From positions 248,001 to 312,000 of the forward strand of contig NZ_JACXST010000002.1 of NCBI RefSeq assembly GCF_014850975.1: DNA of 64,000 nt, given 5' to 3'. The stretch comes from Methylomonas fluvii (GTDB lineage: Bacteria > Pseudomonadota > Gammaproteobacteria > Methylococcales > Methylomonadaceae). The position numbers and the translations under genes were made by a program. The notes beneath the pieces were generated by a model. That model was not told the origin of the DNA, searched no databases, and saw only the letters and a list, made by a program, of their open reading frames with translations. Numbering within the stretch: the stretch's first letter is position 1; each line of letters opens with the position of its first letter. Below are positions 37,559 through 45,896 of the stretch, piece after piece.

Positions 37559-38101
37559 ATGTGGAGCAACGACTTTAAACCGTTTTTTGCCAACGCTTAC
37601 CTGATCAAATTCGTCACCGAGGATTGGGAACGCAAACAGATGCGGGCGCTGCGCCAAGCCGTGTTCTGTGAAGAACAAGGAATCTTCGCCGGCAACGACC
37701 TGGACGACATCGACAACATCGCCACCCCCATCGTGGCTATCGCCTGCGTTGCCGGCCTGCCGGATAGGGTTGTCGGCACCGTGCGGATTCATCAGGAACA
37801 ACCCGGCATTTGGTGGGGCTCGAGATTGGCGGTGGAGCAAGACTATCGCAAACAAGGCAGTCTCGGCGCGGCGCTAATCAAGCTAGCCGTCACTTCAGCG
37901 CACGCTCAGGGTTGCACCCGCTTTCTGGCGCAGGTGCAAAGCCGCAACCAATTGCTGTTTCGCCGGCTGCACTGGAAATCGTTGCAGGAAATTTCGGTAC
38001 ATGGCCGGCCGCATTATCTGATGCAAGCGGACCTGGCTTGGTATCCGCCTTATGCCGATGGAGCTATCGGTTTTGTTACCACGAATCGGGTTGCCGCATG
38101 A
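37559..38101 (+). CDS. nitE: GNAT acetyltransferase, MSMEG_0567 N-terminal half (Nit1C)
   Basis: GNAT-fold protein of 180 residues. Motif A lies around GSRLAVEQDYRKQGSLGAAL (acetyl-CoA pyrophosphate loop R/QxxGxxG/A), and the central VVGTVRIHQEQPG strand pair precedes it. In many genomes this domain is fused to the AIR-synthase domain encoded by the next gene; here the two are separate and overlap as ATGA. The acyl acceptor is unknown. ATG 37559 follows a GAGGTGTGAG ribosome site. Confidence 0.9.
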   Translation: MWSNDFKPFFANAYLIKFVTEDWERKQMRALRQAVFCEEQGIFAGNDLDDIDNIATPIVAIACVAGLPDRVVGTVRIHQEQPGIWWGSRLAVEQDYRKQGSLGAALIKLAVTSAHAQGCTRFLAQVQSRNQLLFRRLHWKSLQEISVHGRPHYLMQADLAWYPPYADGAIGFVTTNRVAA

Positions 38102-39171
38102 CCTGGCTGGCCGATTTGACTCTCGACATCCGCCAAGGTTTGGGATTGGCGCATAAGCGGGATATTGCCCAGGTGATGAAATACTTATCGCCGCATTCCG
38201 CTGAGAAGATTCATTGTTCCCACGGTCTCCGTGGGAACCCCGCTCTGGACGCTCCAGCGTCCCGAACCGCAGAGCGGTTCAGTCTGCATTCCCACGCGCA
38301 GCGTGGGAACGATGTACCGATCGGCGACGATTGCGCGGCGATAGCCGATGCCGACGGCTATCTGTTGTTGGCCTGTGAAGGCTACCTGAATCACTTCGTC
38401 GCCAGCCAGCCCTGGTTTGCCGGCTATTGCGGGGTGATGGTCAACGTCAGCGACATTTATGCAATGGGTGGTCGGCCTATCGCCGTGGTCGATGCGATCT
38501 GGAGCGACGGTGAACATCAAGCCAAACCGATTCTGGAAGGCATGGCGACTGCCGCGCAAGTCTACGGTGTGCCGGTGGTTGGCGGCCACAGCAATCTGCG
38601 CAACGATCGCCCGCAATTATCGGTCGCCATCCTGGGGAAGGCGCAAAAACTATTGAGCAGTTTTGCCGCCAAACCGCGACAACAACTGCTGGCAGCCATC
38701 GATTTACGCGGCCACTTCCGTGAACCTTATTTATGGTGGGACGCCAGCACTGGCGCACCACCCGAACGCTTGCGCCAGGATTTGGAAGTCCTGCCGACAC
38801 TGGCGGAAACCGGCCTATGCGCGTCGGCCAAAGACATCAGCAATGCCGGAGTAATCGGCACCTTATTGATGCTGCTGGAATGCTCCGGTTTAGGGGGCGT
38901 GATCGACATTAACGCCATACCGCGTCCAGCCGACATCGATTTGGCAAGGTGGTTGCGCTGCTTTCCCAGCTACGGCTTCGTGCTGAGCGTGGATGAGATT
39001 AATAGCGAAGCGGTGATTGAACTGTTTAGCCGGCGCGACATTGGTTGCGCAGCCATCGGCAAAACGGACGACAGCGGCCGGCTGCGGCTTAAAGCAGGCG
39101 CCGAAGAACAACTGCTCTGGGATTTAAATAGCGAAGCCCTGATCGGCTGCGGCCCAAACCGGCAGGATTAG
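38098..39171 (+). CDS. nitF: AIR-synthase-like protein, MSMEG_0567 C-terminal half/Sll0787, with in-frame repeat insertion
   Basis: A 357-residue PurM/AIRS-like ATP-binding protein. Family motifs are VPIGDDCAAI (phosphate-binding GDD), MVNVSDIYAMGGRPIAVVDA and VVGGHSNLR; ISNAGVIGTLLMLLE matches the C-terminal half. Between about residues 39 and 72 the chain runs IHCSHGLRGNPALDAPAS and TAERFSLHSHAQRGND, the product of a palindromic DNA repeat at 38212-38314 that keeps the frame. The insertion precedes the ATP-binding GDD and may or may not be tolerated. The start overlaps the nitE stop. Confidence 0.9.
   Translation: MTWLADLTLDIRQGLGLAHKRDIAQVMKYLSPHSAEKIHCSHGLRGNPALDAPASRTAERFSLHSHAQRGNDVPIGDDCAAIADADGYLLLACEGYLNHFVASQPWFAGYCGVMVNVSDIYAMGGRPIAVVDAIWSDGEHQAKPILEGMATAAQVYGVPVVGGHSNLRNDRPQLSVAILGKAQKLLSSFAAKPRQQLLAAIDLRGHFREPYLWWDASTGAPPERLRQDLEVLPTLAETGLCASAKDISNAGVIGTLLMLLECSGLGGVIDINAIPRPADIDLARWLRCFPSYGFVLSVDEINSEAVIELFSRRDIGCAAIGKTDDSGRLRLKAGAEEQLLWDLNSEALIGCGPNRQD
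38212..38314. repeat. Palindromic repeat inserted in frame in the AIR-synthase-like gene
   Basis: About 103 bases made of four consecutive hairpins: GTTCCCACGG/CCGTGGGAAC, CGCTCTGG/CCAGCG, CCGCAGAGCGG and TTCCCACGC/GCGTGGGAA. The outer ends CATTGTTCCCACG and CGTGGGAACGATG are inverted copies. It looks like a REP/BIME or RIPS-like mobile palindromic unit. It contributes about 34 codons without a stop. Confidence 0.8.
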
Positions 39172-39173
39172 CG

Positions 39174-40349
39174 ATGCATAGATTACGAATTGCCATGCTG
39201 ACCCATTCCGTCAACCCACGCGGCGGCATGGTGCATGCGATGCAATTGGCGGAGGCTTTGCAGGATTTGGGACACGACGTGACCTTGATCGCCGCAGCGG
39301 AACCGGGCAAAAATTTCTTTCGCGACGCGCGCAGCCAGACAACGCTGATACCGCTACCCAGATTGAGCAGCGAATTGGTCGACGCTGTCGGTCAACGCAT
39401 TCAGGCTTATATCGATTACTTCAACCAGCCCGATACTGAAGCATTCGATATTCACCACGCCCAAGATGCCATCAGCGGTTGCGCGATGGCCGAACTTAGC
39501 GAACGCGGCATCATCGATGGCTTTGTCCGCACCGTGCATCATCTGGATAGTTTCGACGACGCTTCATTGGCGAATTGGCAAAATCGCTCGTTCCTGGCCG
39601 CCCAACGAGTCTTGTGCGTCAGCCTTGATTGGCGGGACAAATTGCACAAGCAGCATCGGATTGCCGCCACCCAAGTCAATAACGGCGTCGATACTCAGCG
39701 CTATTCGCCCACGCCGCAAGCCCATGACGAAACCCTGCGCCAGTCGCTGGGTTTGACGCGTGGCGGGCCGATCTTCCTGGCGGTCGGCGGCATCGAGGCG
39801 CGCAAAAACACTTTGCGCATCTTCGCCGCATTCCGCCAAGTTTTGCAGCACCGCCCCAATGCGCAGTTGATCATCGTCGGCGGCGCAAGCTTGTTAAATC
39901 ATCACGCATATCGTCAACACTTCAATACCGCCGTCGCCGAGAGCGGTATTCAGGATGGCCACGGCCAACCATTGATAATCACCGGCCCATTGCCCGATGC
40001 CGACATGCCGAGTTTGTTCCGTCTGGCTGACGCACTGGTGTTTCCATCATTGACCGAAGGTTTTGGCCTGGTGGTGCTGGAGGCCATTATCTCCGGCACG
40101 CCGGCCATCGTTTCGCTACGGCCGCCGTTTACCGATTATTTGCAAGATCAGGACTGCATCTGGACCGACCCGGAAGACAGCGCAGCGATCGCAAACGCGA
40201 TGCTGACGGCCGTCGATGATTTCCCCACGGATAGCTTGCCAGCTATTGCTAAGCGTTTAAGAGAGCAATTTTCCTGGGCGCAGTCGGCCCATACCCATCT
40301 TGAAATTTACCGTTCATTCATCAACGCCAAAGGAACCCACTATGCCTGA
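39174..40349 (+). CDS. Glycosyltransferase, MSMEG_0565 family (Nit1C)
   Basis: GT4-type glycosyltransferase of 391 residues with the GT-B fold. The N-terminal acceptor domain has SVNPRGGMVHAMQLAEAL. The C-terminal sugar-nucleotide domain has the AVGGIEARKN segment and the EGFGLVVLEAIISGTPAI motif (EX7E). Members of this subfamily recur in Nit1C clusters. The product (possibly a glycosylated metabolite) is unknown. It overlaps the next gene by eight bases. Confidence 0.92.
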   Translation: MHRLRIAMLTHSVNPRGGMVHAMQLAEALQDLGHDVTLIAAAEPGKNFFRDARSQTTLIPLPRLSSELVDAVGQRIQAYIDYFNQPDTEAFDIHHAQDAISGCAMAELSERGIIDGFVRTVHHLDSFDDASLANWQNRSFLAAQRVLCVSLDWRDKLHKQHRIAATQVNNGVDTQRYSPTPQAHDETLRQSLGLTRGGPIFLAVGGIEARKNTLRIFAAFRQVLQHRPNAQLIIVGGASLLNHHAYRQHFNTAVAESGIQDGHGQPLIITGPLPDADMPSLFRLADALVFPSLTEGFGLVVLEAIISGTPAIVSLRPPFTDYLQDQDCIWTDPEDSAAIANAMLTAVDDFPTDSLPAIAKRLREQFSWAQSAHTHLEIYRSFINAKGTHYA

Positions 40350-40629
40350 AATGCGCTTCCGCGTCCGCTGGCCGGACCAAACCGAGAGCCTGTGTTATTC
40401 GCCGTCACTGGTCATTAAGGATTATTTCCAACCCGGACAAAGTTATCCCTTGCCGGAATTCGTCAAGCACAGCCGCGAAGCGTTGGAAATAGCCAGCGAG
40501 CGAGTGCGGCAAAAATACGGCTACACCTGTTCCAGCGCGATGAGCCAACTGGCGGAAATCGAAGCCAAGGCCAGCCAATTTTTGGAAAGCGACAGCCCCC
40601 AGGTCAGTGTCATCGAATTCATAGAATAA
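40342..40629 (+). CDS. nitG: MSMEG_0570 family nitrogen starvation response protein (Nit1C)
   Basis: A 95-residue acidic protein of the MSMEG_0570 family, named for nitrogen-starvation response; its biochemistry is unknown. It begins MPEMRFRVRWPDQ, continues with SLVIKDYFQPGQSYPLPEFV, and has a helical C terminus. It overlaps the glycosyltransferase stop, so translational coupling is likely. No domain beyond the family itself is visible. Confidence 0.88.
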   Translation: MPEMRFRVRWPDQTESLCYSPSLVIKDYFQPGQSYPLPEFVKHSREALEIASERVRQKYGYTCSSAMSQLAEIEAKASQFLESDSPQVSVIEFIE

Positions 40630-40663
40630 GCCAACACCCCCCACTCAAATAGACGAGGACGAC

Positions 40664-41935
40664 ATGAAAGAAAAATCAGAAAACACCCGCCTGCACTATG
40701 ACACGATTATCGTCGGTGGCGGCCAGGCCGGTTTGTCCGTCAGTTACCATCTGCAAAAGCAAGGCATCAGCCATATCATCTTCGAAAAAAACCGCATCGG
40801 CCATTCCTGGCGCAACGACCGCTGGGACAGTTTTTGTTTGGTCACCCCAAACTGGCAATGCCAACTGCCGGACTTTCCCTATCAGGGCGACGATCCGCAA
40901 GGCTTTATGCTGAAAGACGAAATCGTCGACTATATCGAGGCATTCGCCAAAAAAGTGAATCCACCGATTATGGAAGGTGTCGCGGTGAATCGGGTCTGGC
41001 GTGGCGAGCAAGGCAAGCTGCATGTCAGCACCTCAGCCGGCGAGTTTTCGGCCAACCATGTCGTGGTAGCAACCGGCGGATACGATGTTCCTATCGTGCC
41101 GGACTATGCACACAGCTTGCCCAAGCACATCACCCAGATTCATTCGGTCAATTACCGCAATCCGGATCAACTGCCGGCAGGCGAAGTGCTGGTGGTCGGC
41201 ACTGGCCAATCCGGCGTGCAGTTAATGGAAGACTTGCATCTGGCCGGCCGCAAGGTGCATCTGGCCGTCGGTAGCGCCCCGCGTTCGCCGCGCATGTATC
41301 GCGGCCGCGAAACCACGGAATGGTTGTTTGATCTGGGCTTTTATCAATTGACCATCGACCGCCATCCCTTGGGCGACGAAGCCAAGCACAAGACCAATCA
41401 TTACCTGACCGGGCGTAGCGGCGGCCATGAAATCGACTTGCGCCAGTTTGCCTTGGAAGGCGTGAAACTTTACGGCAGCATGGCCAACATCGACGGCAGC
41501 CAATTGGAGTTTTTACCCGATTTGACCAAAAACCTGGACGATGCCGACGACATCTACGTCAATATCCGCAACGACATCGACCGCTATATCGTCGAAAATA
41601 ATATAGCTGCACCGGTCGAACCGCCGTTCCGCAAAGTATGGGAACCCGAGTTCGATCCTACCCGCATTGATGCGGATGCCGAAAACATCACCAGCATTAT
41701 CTGGGCAATCGGTTTTAGACCGAACTACCGTTGGATAGAACTGTCCGCCTTCGATGGCCGCGGCTTCCCGCAATATGATCGCGGTGTCAGCAACGTGGAG
41801 GGGCTGTATTTTATCGGTCTGCCCTGGCTGCATACCTGGGGGTCCGGACGGTTTCTGGGGATTGCCGACGATGCCGAGTATTTGGCGGATGTGATTCAGC
41901 GTAAATTGGCGGCTAAGGCCGTGGCTGAGGTGTAA
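40664..41935 (+). CDS. nitH: FAD-dependent oxidoreductase, MSMEG_0569 family (Nit1C)
   Basis: Flavin-containing monooxygenase-like protein of 423 residues. It has an FAD Rossmann motif (IIVGGGQAGLSVSYHL), an NADPH Rossmann motif (VLVVGTGQSGVQLMEDL) and the FMO-like HSWRNDRWDSFCLVTPN and IIWAIGFRPNY segments. It is the last gene of the eight-gene Nit1C array, after a 34-bp gap with its own GAGG site. A monooxygenase step on a nitrogen-containing metabolite is inferred from family membership only. Confidence 0.93.
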   Translation: MKEKSENTRLHYDTIIVGGGQAGLSVSYHLQKQGISHIIFEKNRIGHSWRNDRWDSFCLVTPNWQCQLPDFPYQGDDPQGFMLKDEIVDYIEAFAKKVNPPIMEGVAVNRVWRGEQGKLHVSTSAGEFSANHVVVATGGYDVPIVPDYAHSLPKHITQIHSVNYRNPDQLPAGEVLVVGTGQSGVQLMEDLHLAGRKVHLAVGSAPRSPRMYRGRETTEWLFDLGFYQLTIDRHPLGDEAKHKTNHYLTGRSGGHEIDLRQFALEGVKLYGSMANIDGSQLEFLPDLTKNLDDADDIYVNIRNDIDRYIVENNIAAPVEPPFRKVWEPEFDPTRIDADAENITSIIWAIGFRPNYRWIELSAFDGRGFPQYDRGVSNVEGLYFIGLPWLHTWGSGRFLGIADDAEYLADVIQRKLAAKAVAEV

Positions 41936-42010
41936 TCGTTAATCGGTGTTGCAAGACGAGCATAGGCTTCACTCTATAATGGCGGTTCTTGATCCAACCA
42001 AAACCAGCGA

Positions 42011-43483
42011 ATGCTCGGCGCAGACGCATCGATTGACCTGGATAAATGCATGAAACACTTATACGAAACCGTCGCGGATACGGTGATTGCGCATATCGAG
42101 CAGGGTGTTTACAAGCCAGGCGAAAAACTGCCCGGTGTCAGGAAGCTGAGTCAGCAATTGAATGTCAGTATCTCAACCGCACTGGAAGCCTATCGTCTGT
42201 TGGAGGACAGCGGCAGGATTCAGGCCCGCTTGCGTTCCGGCTACTATGTCAGCAGCTTTCGCCGGCAGGCGATTGTGGAGCCAAACATTTCCGATGCGCC
42301 GGTCACGCCAGCCAAAGTCACCGGCCAGTCGCTGACCCGGCAAATCCTCCGCGCCGCCAAAGACCCGTACCAGATCAACCTGGGTTCGTCGGTACCGCAC
42401 GCCGATTTCTTACCCACTCATGCGCTGCAACAAGCCACCGGCAAGGTGGCGCGCAGCTTTGGCAAACGCTGTTTTGACGCCGACGAACTATTGGGCAATC
42501 AGGAACTGCGCCGGCAAATCGCCAAGCGCATGGTGGAACTGCAATGCGCCGACAGCCCGGACGATATTGTGGTTACCCACGGCGCGCGCGAAGCGGTCAG
42601 GTTAGCGTTAATGGCTATTTGCGAACCCGGCGATTTGATTGCCATCGAATCGCCGACCTTTTACGGCTTATTGCAAGTCATCGAATCCTGCGGCATGGAA
42701 GCGCTGGAGATTCCCACGCACCCGCGCGACGGTTTGTCGTTGGATGCCTTGCAAATGGCCATCGAGCAATGGCCGATCAAAGCCTGTTTGCTTGTTTCCA
42801 ATTACAACAACCCGCTGGGTTCGTGCATGAGCGACGAGCGCAAGCAAGCCTTGGTGGCCTTGCTGGAACGACATCAGATTCCTCTGGTCGAGGATGATGT
42901 TTACGGCGACTTGGGCTTTGGCTTGCGGCGGCCTTCGGTCTGCAAAGCCTGGAGCCGAAACGGTCAGGTGTTGTATTGCAACTCCTTCGCCAAGACGTTA
43001 TCGCCGGGCTTGCGGGTGGGCTGGCTGGTACCGGGACGCTATATGGCGCAGGTGGAAAACTTGAAATACATGAAACACCAGGCCGTGCCGACCCTGAATC
43101 AGCTGATCGTCGCGCAGATGTTGGAGCAAGGCGGTTACGACCGCTATCTGCGGCATGTGCGTCAGGACTATGCCCGCAATGTTGCATTGACCGTGAAGGC
43201 TGTCAGCCTGTTGTTCCCGGAAGGCACCCGCGTCACTCAACCGGAGGGCGGCTTTGCCTTGTGGGTGGAATTACCGACCGGGGTCGATGCTATGGCACTG
43301 CACCGCCGGGCCAGCCAGGAAAATATTATTATCGCCCCCGGCCCCTTGTTCTCGGCCACGCAAAAGAAATACAGCAACTTCATCCGCTTGAGTTGCGCCG
43401 TGCCTTGGAACGACAGGGTAGAAAAAGCGCTGAAGACGTTGGGGGATATTGCCGGGGATTTGCTGACACAAAATCGCCAGTAA
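42011..43483 (+). CDS. MocR/PdxR-type GntR regulator with aminotransferase-like domain
   Basis: A 490-residue regulator. The N-terminal winged helix (GVRKLSQQLNVSISTALEAYRLLEDSG) is followed by a fold-type I PLP-binding aminotransferase-like domain with the Schiff-base lysine in NSFAKTLSPGLRVGW and the preceding VSNYNNPLGS. Such regulators sense an amino compound or vitamin B6. It lies 75 bp after nitH on the same strand, so it is a good candidate to control the Nit1C genes. The start may be ATG 42011 or 42050 (MKHLYET). Confidence 0.92.
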   Translation: MLGADASIDLDKCMKHLYETVADTVIAHIEQGVYKPGEKLPGVRKLSQQLNVSISTALEAYRLLEDSGRIQARLRSGYYVSSFRRQAIVEPNISDAPVTPAKVTGQSLTRQILRAAKDPYQINLGSSVPHADFLPTHALQQATGKVARSFGKRCFDADELLGNQELRRQIAKRMVELQCADSPDDIVVTHGAREAVRLALMAICEPGDLIAIESPTFYGLLQVIESCGMEALEIPTHPRDGLSLDALQMAIEQWPIKACLLVSNYNNPLGSCMSDERKQALVALLERHQIPLVEDDVYGDLGFGLRRPSVCKAWSRNGQVLYCNSFAKTLSPGLRVGWLVPGRYMAQVENLKYMKHQAVPTLNQLIVAQMLEQGGYDRYLRHVRQDYARNVALTVKAVSLLFPEGTRVTQPEGGFALWVELPTGVDAMALHRRASQENIIIAPGPLFSATQKKYSNFIRLSCAVPWNDRVEKALKTLGDIAGDLLTQNRQ

Positions 43484-43602
43484 CTGCTGTTAATTTTAGA
43501 CTGTCGGTACAGTGTCTCGCCTATTGAAAAATTGGATAGTGACCGCGGCCGGCGGGTTTGTGCTGCTCGTAACCAATCCATTAGCTCTTGCACTCAAACA
43601 GA

Positions 43603-43852
43603 CTAGCGCCCAGCCATATCGGCTTTGTGTGCAATCATTTTGTCGGCCAGCGCATGGGTACCGCCGCTGTCAAGAATGACTTGGCGGATTTCATGCCCGA
43701 GCTGCGGCACTTTTAGGGCTTTGAGCTCCGCGGGTTCGACTAGTGTCAACACCAGCTTTGCTCCCCAGGTGGCGATGGCGTCCAAGCGACGAGTGCGCAC
43801 GCACCTCTGCAATCTGCAGCGGGTGTGTATGGCTGGTCCGCACCATTGTCAT
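43603..43852 (-). pseudogene. Remnant of a CDKN3-like dual-specificity phosphatase gene
   Basis: Two pieces of one protein family lie in different frames. ATG 43852 starts MTMVRTSHTHPLQIAEVRAH, like the N terminus of bacterial CDKN3-type phosphatases. After a frame change, DAIATWGAKLVLTLVEPAEL and KALKVPQLGHEIRQ match the next conserved block of that family. The part between, and the catalytic HCxxGxGR loop, are missing; the tail VILDSGGTHALADKMIAH is unrelated. It is a decayed gene. The rest of 43484-43950 shows no other gene. Confidence 0.65.
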
Positions 43853-43950
43853 ATTGCCGTCCTGACGAAATAGTTCACGATGGTTTATTGCTTGAATGCA
43901 GGTTTTAGGTATTTTTTATCTAAAGCCTATGTAGGTCGAATAAATTCGGC

Positions 43951-45027
43951 CTACAGTGAATTGGCTGAGTTTTTAGAATTGAGTTGTCCACACGCGGCCA
44001 ATACGTCGTCGCCTTTAGTGCCTCTTATTAAAGTCGGGATTCTAAAGGTATCTAAAATTGCTTTAAAGTTTTCGACTTCATTCAGATCAGGACTCTCGTA
44101 ACGTGAGCCAGGGAAAGCATTAAATGGAATTAGGTTTATATAGGCTCTTTTGCCTGCCAGTAACGCGCCCAATTTTTTAGCATCATCCGCAGTATCGTTT
44201 AAGCCTTTTATCAGAATATACTCATAAGTAATAAATTGTTTCTTTTGCAAAGGTATGGCGTCAATATAGGTTAATACTTCAGCTAGCGGATATTTTTTAT
44301 TAATCGGAATAAGTTCATTCCGTTTTTCAGTGAACGGTGAATGCAACGATAAGGCCAGATTCACTCCAGGAACTTCCTGGAGCCATCTTTTCAGTCCGGG
44401 AATATAACCTGCCGTTGACACCGTAATTTTTTGTACGCCAATTGACGTACCACGTTGCGATAAAAAAATTTCACAGGCTTTTTTAACGCCGTCAAAGTTA
44501 TGTAAAGGTTCGCCTTGTCCCATGAAAACAATATTTAAAATCCGTTCTTCTCCTGGCCTGTTGCTTGCCAACCAACGCCAAGCCTGCAGAAACTGCCCAA
44601 CCATTTCACTGGTAGTCAAATTCCGTTTAAGCCCTTGTTCTCCGGTAAAACAAAAAGAGCAATTCATTGCGCAGCCAACCTGCGATGACAGACAAATAGA
44701 ATATTTATTGTTAAACGGAATAAGGACAGTTTCGACTTTGTGCTTGTCTTTTAGCTTAAATAGAAACTTTACTGTTCGATCTTTTGACGACTCTTGCACG
44801 GTATCGATTTCCGGCAAGGAAAAATCGAAATGTTTTTCAAAAAACGCCAATGAGGATTTTGAAATATTATCGCGACATTGAATGCTTTCTTTTTTCTTAT
44901 AATGCCAATTAAATAGAATGCCTGCTACCGATTGATTTAAATTATTCTGCTTTATAACTGCTTCTAAATCAGAATAATTTAAGTCGTAAAAAGATTTTTT
45001 CAAAATTTCTCCTGGCAATGCCGACAT
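43951..45027 (-). CDS. RlmN-like radical SAM rRNA/tRNA adenine methyltransferase, divergent
   Basis: A 358-residue enzyme of the RlmN/Cfr family. The radical SAM motif is CAMNCSFC (C119, C123, C126). GQGEPLHNFDGV, STAGYIPGLKRWL and NLALSLHSPFTEKRNELIPI follow, and the conserved methyl-carrying Cys lies near the end in AACGQL (C346). The ICLSSQVGCAMNC context favours RlmN over Cfr. The N-terminal domain is poorly conserved and the gene is visibly AT-rich against its neighbours, suggesting transfer and a second paralogue. ATG 45027 is chosen; the longer frame overlaps the copB end. Confidence 0.85.
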   Translation of the reverse strand: MSALPGEILKKSFYDLNYSDLEAVIKQNNLNQSVAGILFNWHYKKKESIQCRDNISKSSLAFFEKHFDFSLPEIDTVQESSKDRTVKFLFKLKDKHKVETVLIPFNNKYSICLSSQVGCAMNCSFCFTGEQGLKRNLTTSEMVGQFLQAWRWLASNRPGEERILNIVFMGQGEPLHNFDGVKKACEIFLSQRGTSIGVQKITVSTAGYIPGLKRWLQEVPGVNLALSLHSPFTEKRNELIPINKKYPLAEVLTYIDAIPLQKKQFITYEYILIKGLNDTADDAKKLGALLAGKRAYINLIPFNAFPGSRYESPDLNEVENFKAILDTFRIPTLIRGTKGDDVLAACGQLNSKNSANSL

Positions 45028-45094
45028 TTTACCTATCCCTATAGGCTTGAAAAATTGGGTATTATTTTCCGATTGTACGCAGGTCCGCAACGCC

Positions 45095-45796
45095 TCAATA
45101 CCATACCCGCACCCCCACGACACCGCGCAAACTGTGTTGGTGTTCGCGGAGTGATTCTTCCTCGACATAGTCCATACCCACGTAAGGCGCAAATTCGCGT
45201 TCGATTTCGTAACGCAAGCGAAAGCCGGCTTCAAATTCGGTTATTCCGGCTTTAACGCCGCGATTTTTTATATCTTCAGCCGCTACATTTACTTCCACCC
45301 GCGGTTGCAGAATCAGGCGCTGGGTCAAGAGCATTTCGTAACCCAGCGTCAAACGCCCCAGCACGTTGCCTTTCTCGTTAATGAACATCGCACTGTCCAC
45401 TTCAATAAAATACGGCGCCAGCCCTTGAAAGCCTATCACTGCATCAAAGGTGCGTTCCGGTTCTATCGCTCGCCGCGCACCGATTTGAAAGTCCCAAAAC
45501 GTATCAATATTTCGGCTATACAGCACTTGCAAATCGGCGCGGCCAAAGATGTTTTGATCGGCGGAATAGTCGCCTTCCGATTTCAACCACAGTTTATTTT
45601 CGTCGGTACCGGTCCAGTTTTGCACATCCCATTTGAATAGATGCAAGTCTTGATTACCTTCGTACTCCAGTCTGTCGGCCTTGAAATGATTAAAAATCAT
45701 CGAACTATCGTGCGCGGTAGCGGCAGAACAATACAGCGCCAGCAGCAGACAGAACCAAACATTTATATGTCTATCAAGCGAGACCTTAGAAGTCAT
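45095..45796 (-). CDS. copB: Copper resistance protein B (CopB-like outer-membrane protein)
   Basis: A 233-residue protein with a signal peptide (LLLALYCSAATAHD). The CopB hallmark runs through FNHFKADRLEYE and LFKWDVQNWTGTDENKLWL, then AELE-like FGRADLQVLYSR and QIGARR. The terminal VGVRVWY is that of an outer-membrane beta barrel. It lies downstream of copA. A longer frame to 45910 would add VIPAKAGIQ, which is merely the translation of a REP palindrome, so ATG 45796 is used. The usual Met/His-rich N-terminal region of CopB is absent. Confidence 0.92.
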   Translation of the reverse strand: MTSKVSLDRHINVWFCLLLALYCSAATAHDSSMIFNHFKADRLEYEGNQDLHLFKWDVQNWTGTDENKLWLKSEGDYSADQNIFGRADLQVLYSRNIDTFWDFQIGARRAIEPERTFDAVIGFQGLAPYFIEVDSAMFINEKGNVLGRLTLGYEMLLTQRLILQPRVEVNVAAEDIKNRGVKAGITEFEAGFRLRYEIEREFAPYVGMDYVEEESLREHQHSLRGVVGVRVWY

Positions 45797-45828
45797 CGTT
45801 CCCGTGCAGAAGCAAGCCCAGTCGTCAC

Positions 45829-45858
45829 ACTGGATTCCCGCTTTCGCGGGAATGACGA
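45829..45858. repeat. REP palindrome between copA and copB
   Basis: An 8-bp stem ATTCCCGC/GCGGGAAT with a four-base loop (45834-45853), flanked by CTGG and GACGA as in widespread bacterial REPs. It sits in the copA-copB spacer and may stabilise the upstream copA transcript or attenuate copB. Confidence 0.85.
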
Positions 45859-45896
45859 CCATGGAGTACTTACGGGTCATCGTGGAGAACCAGGCC

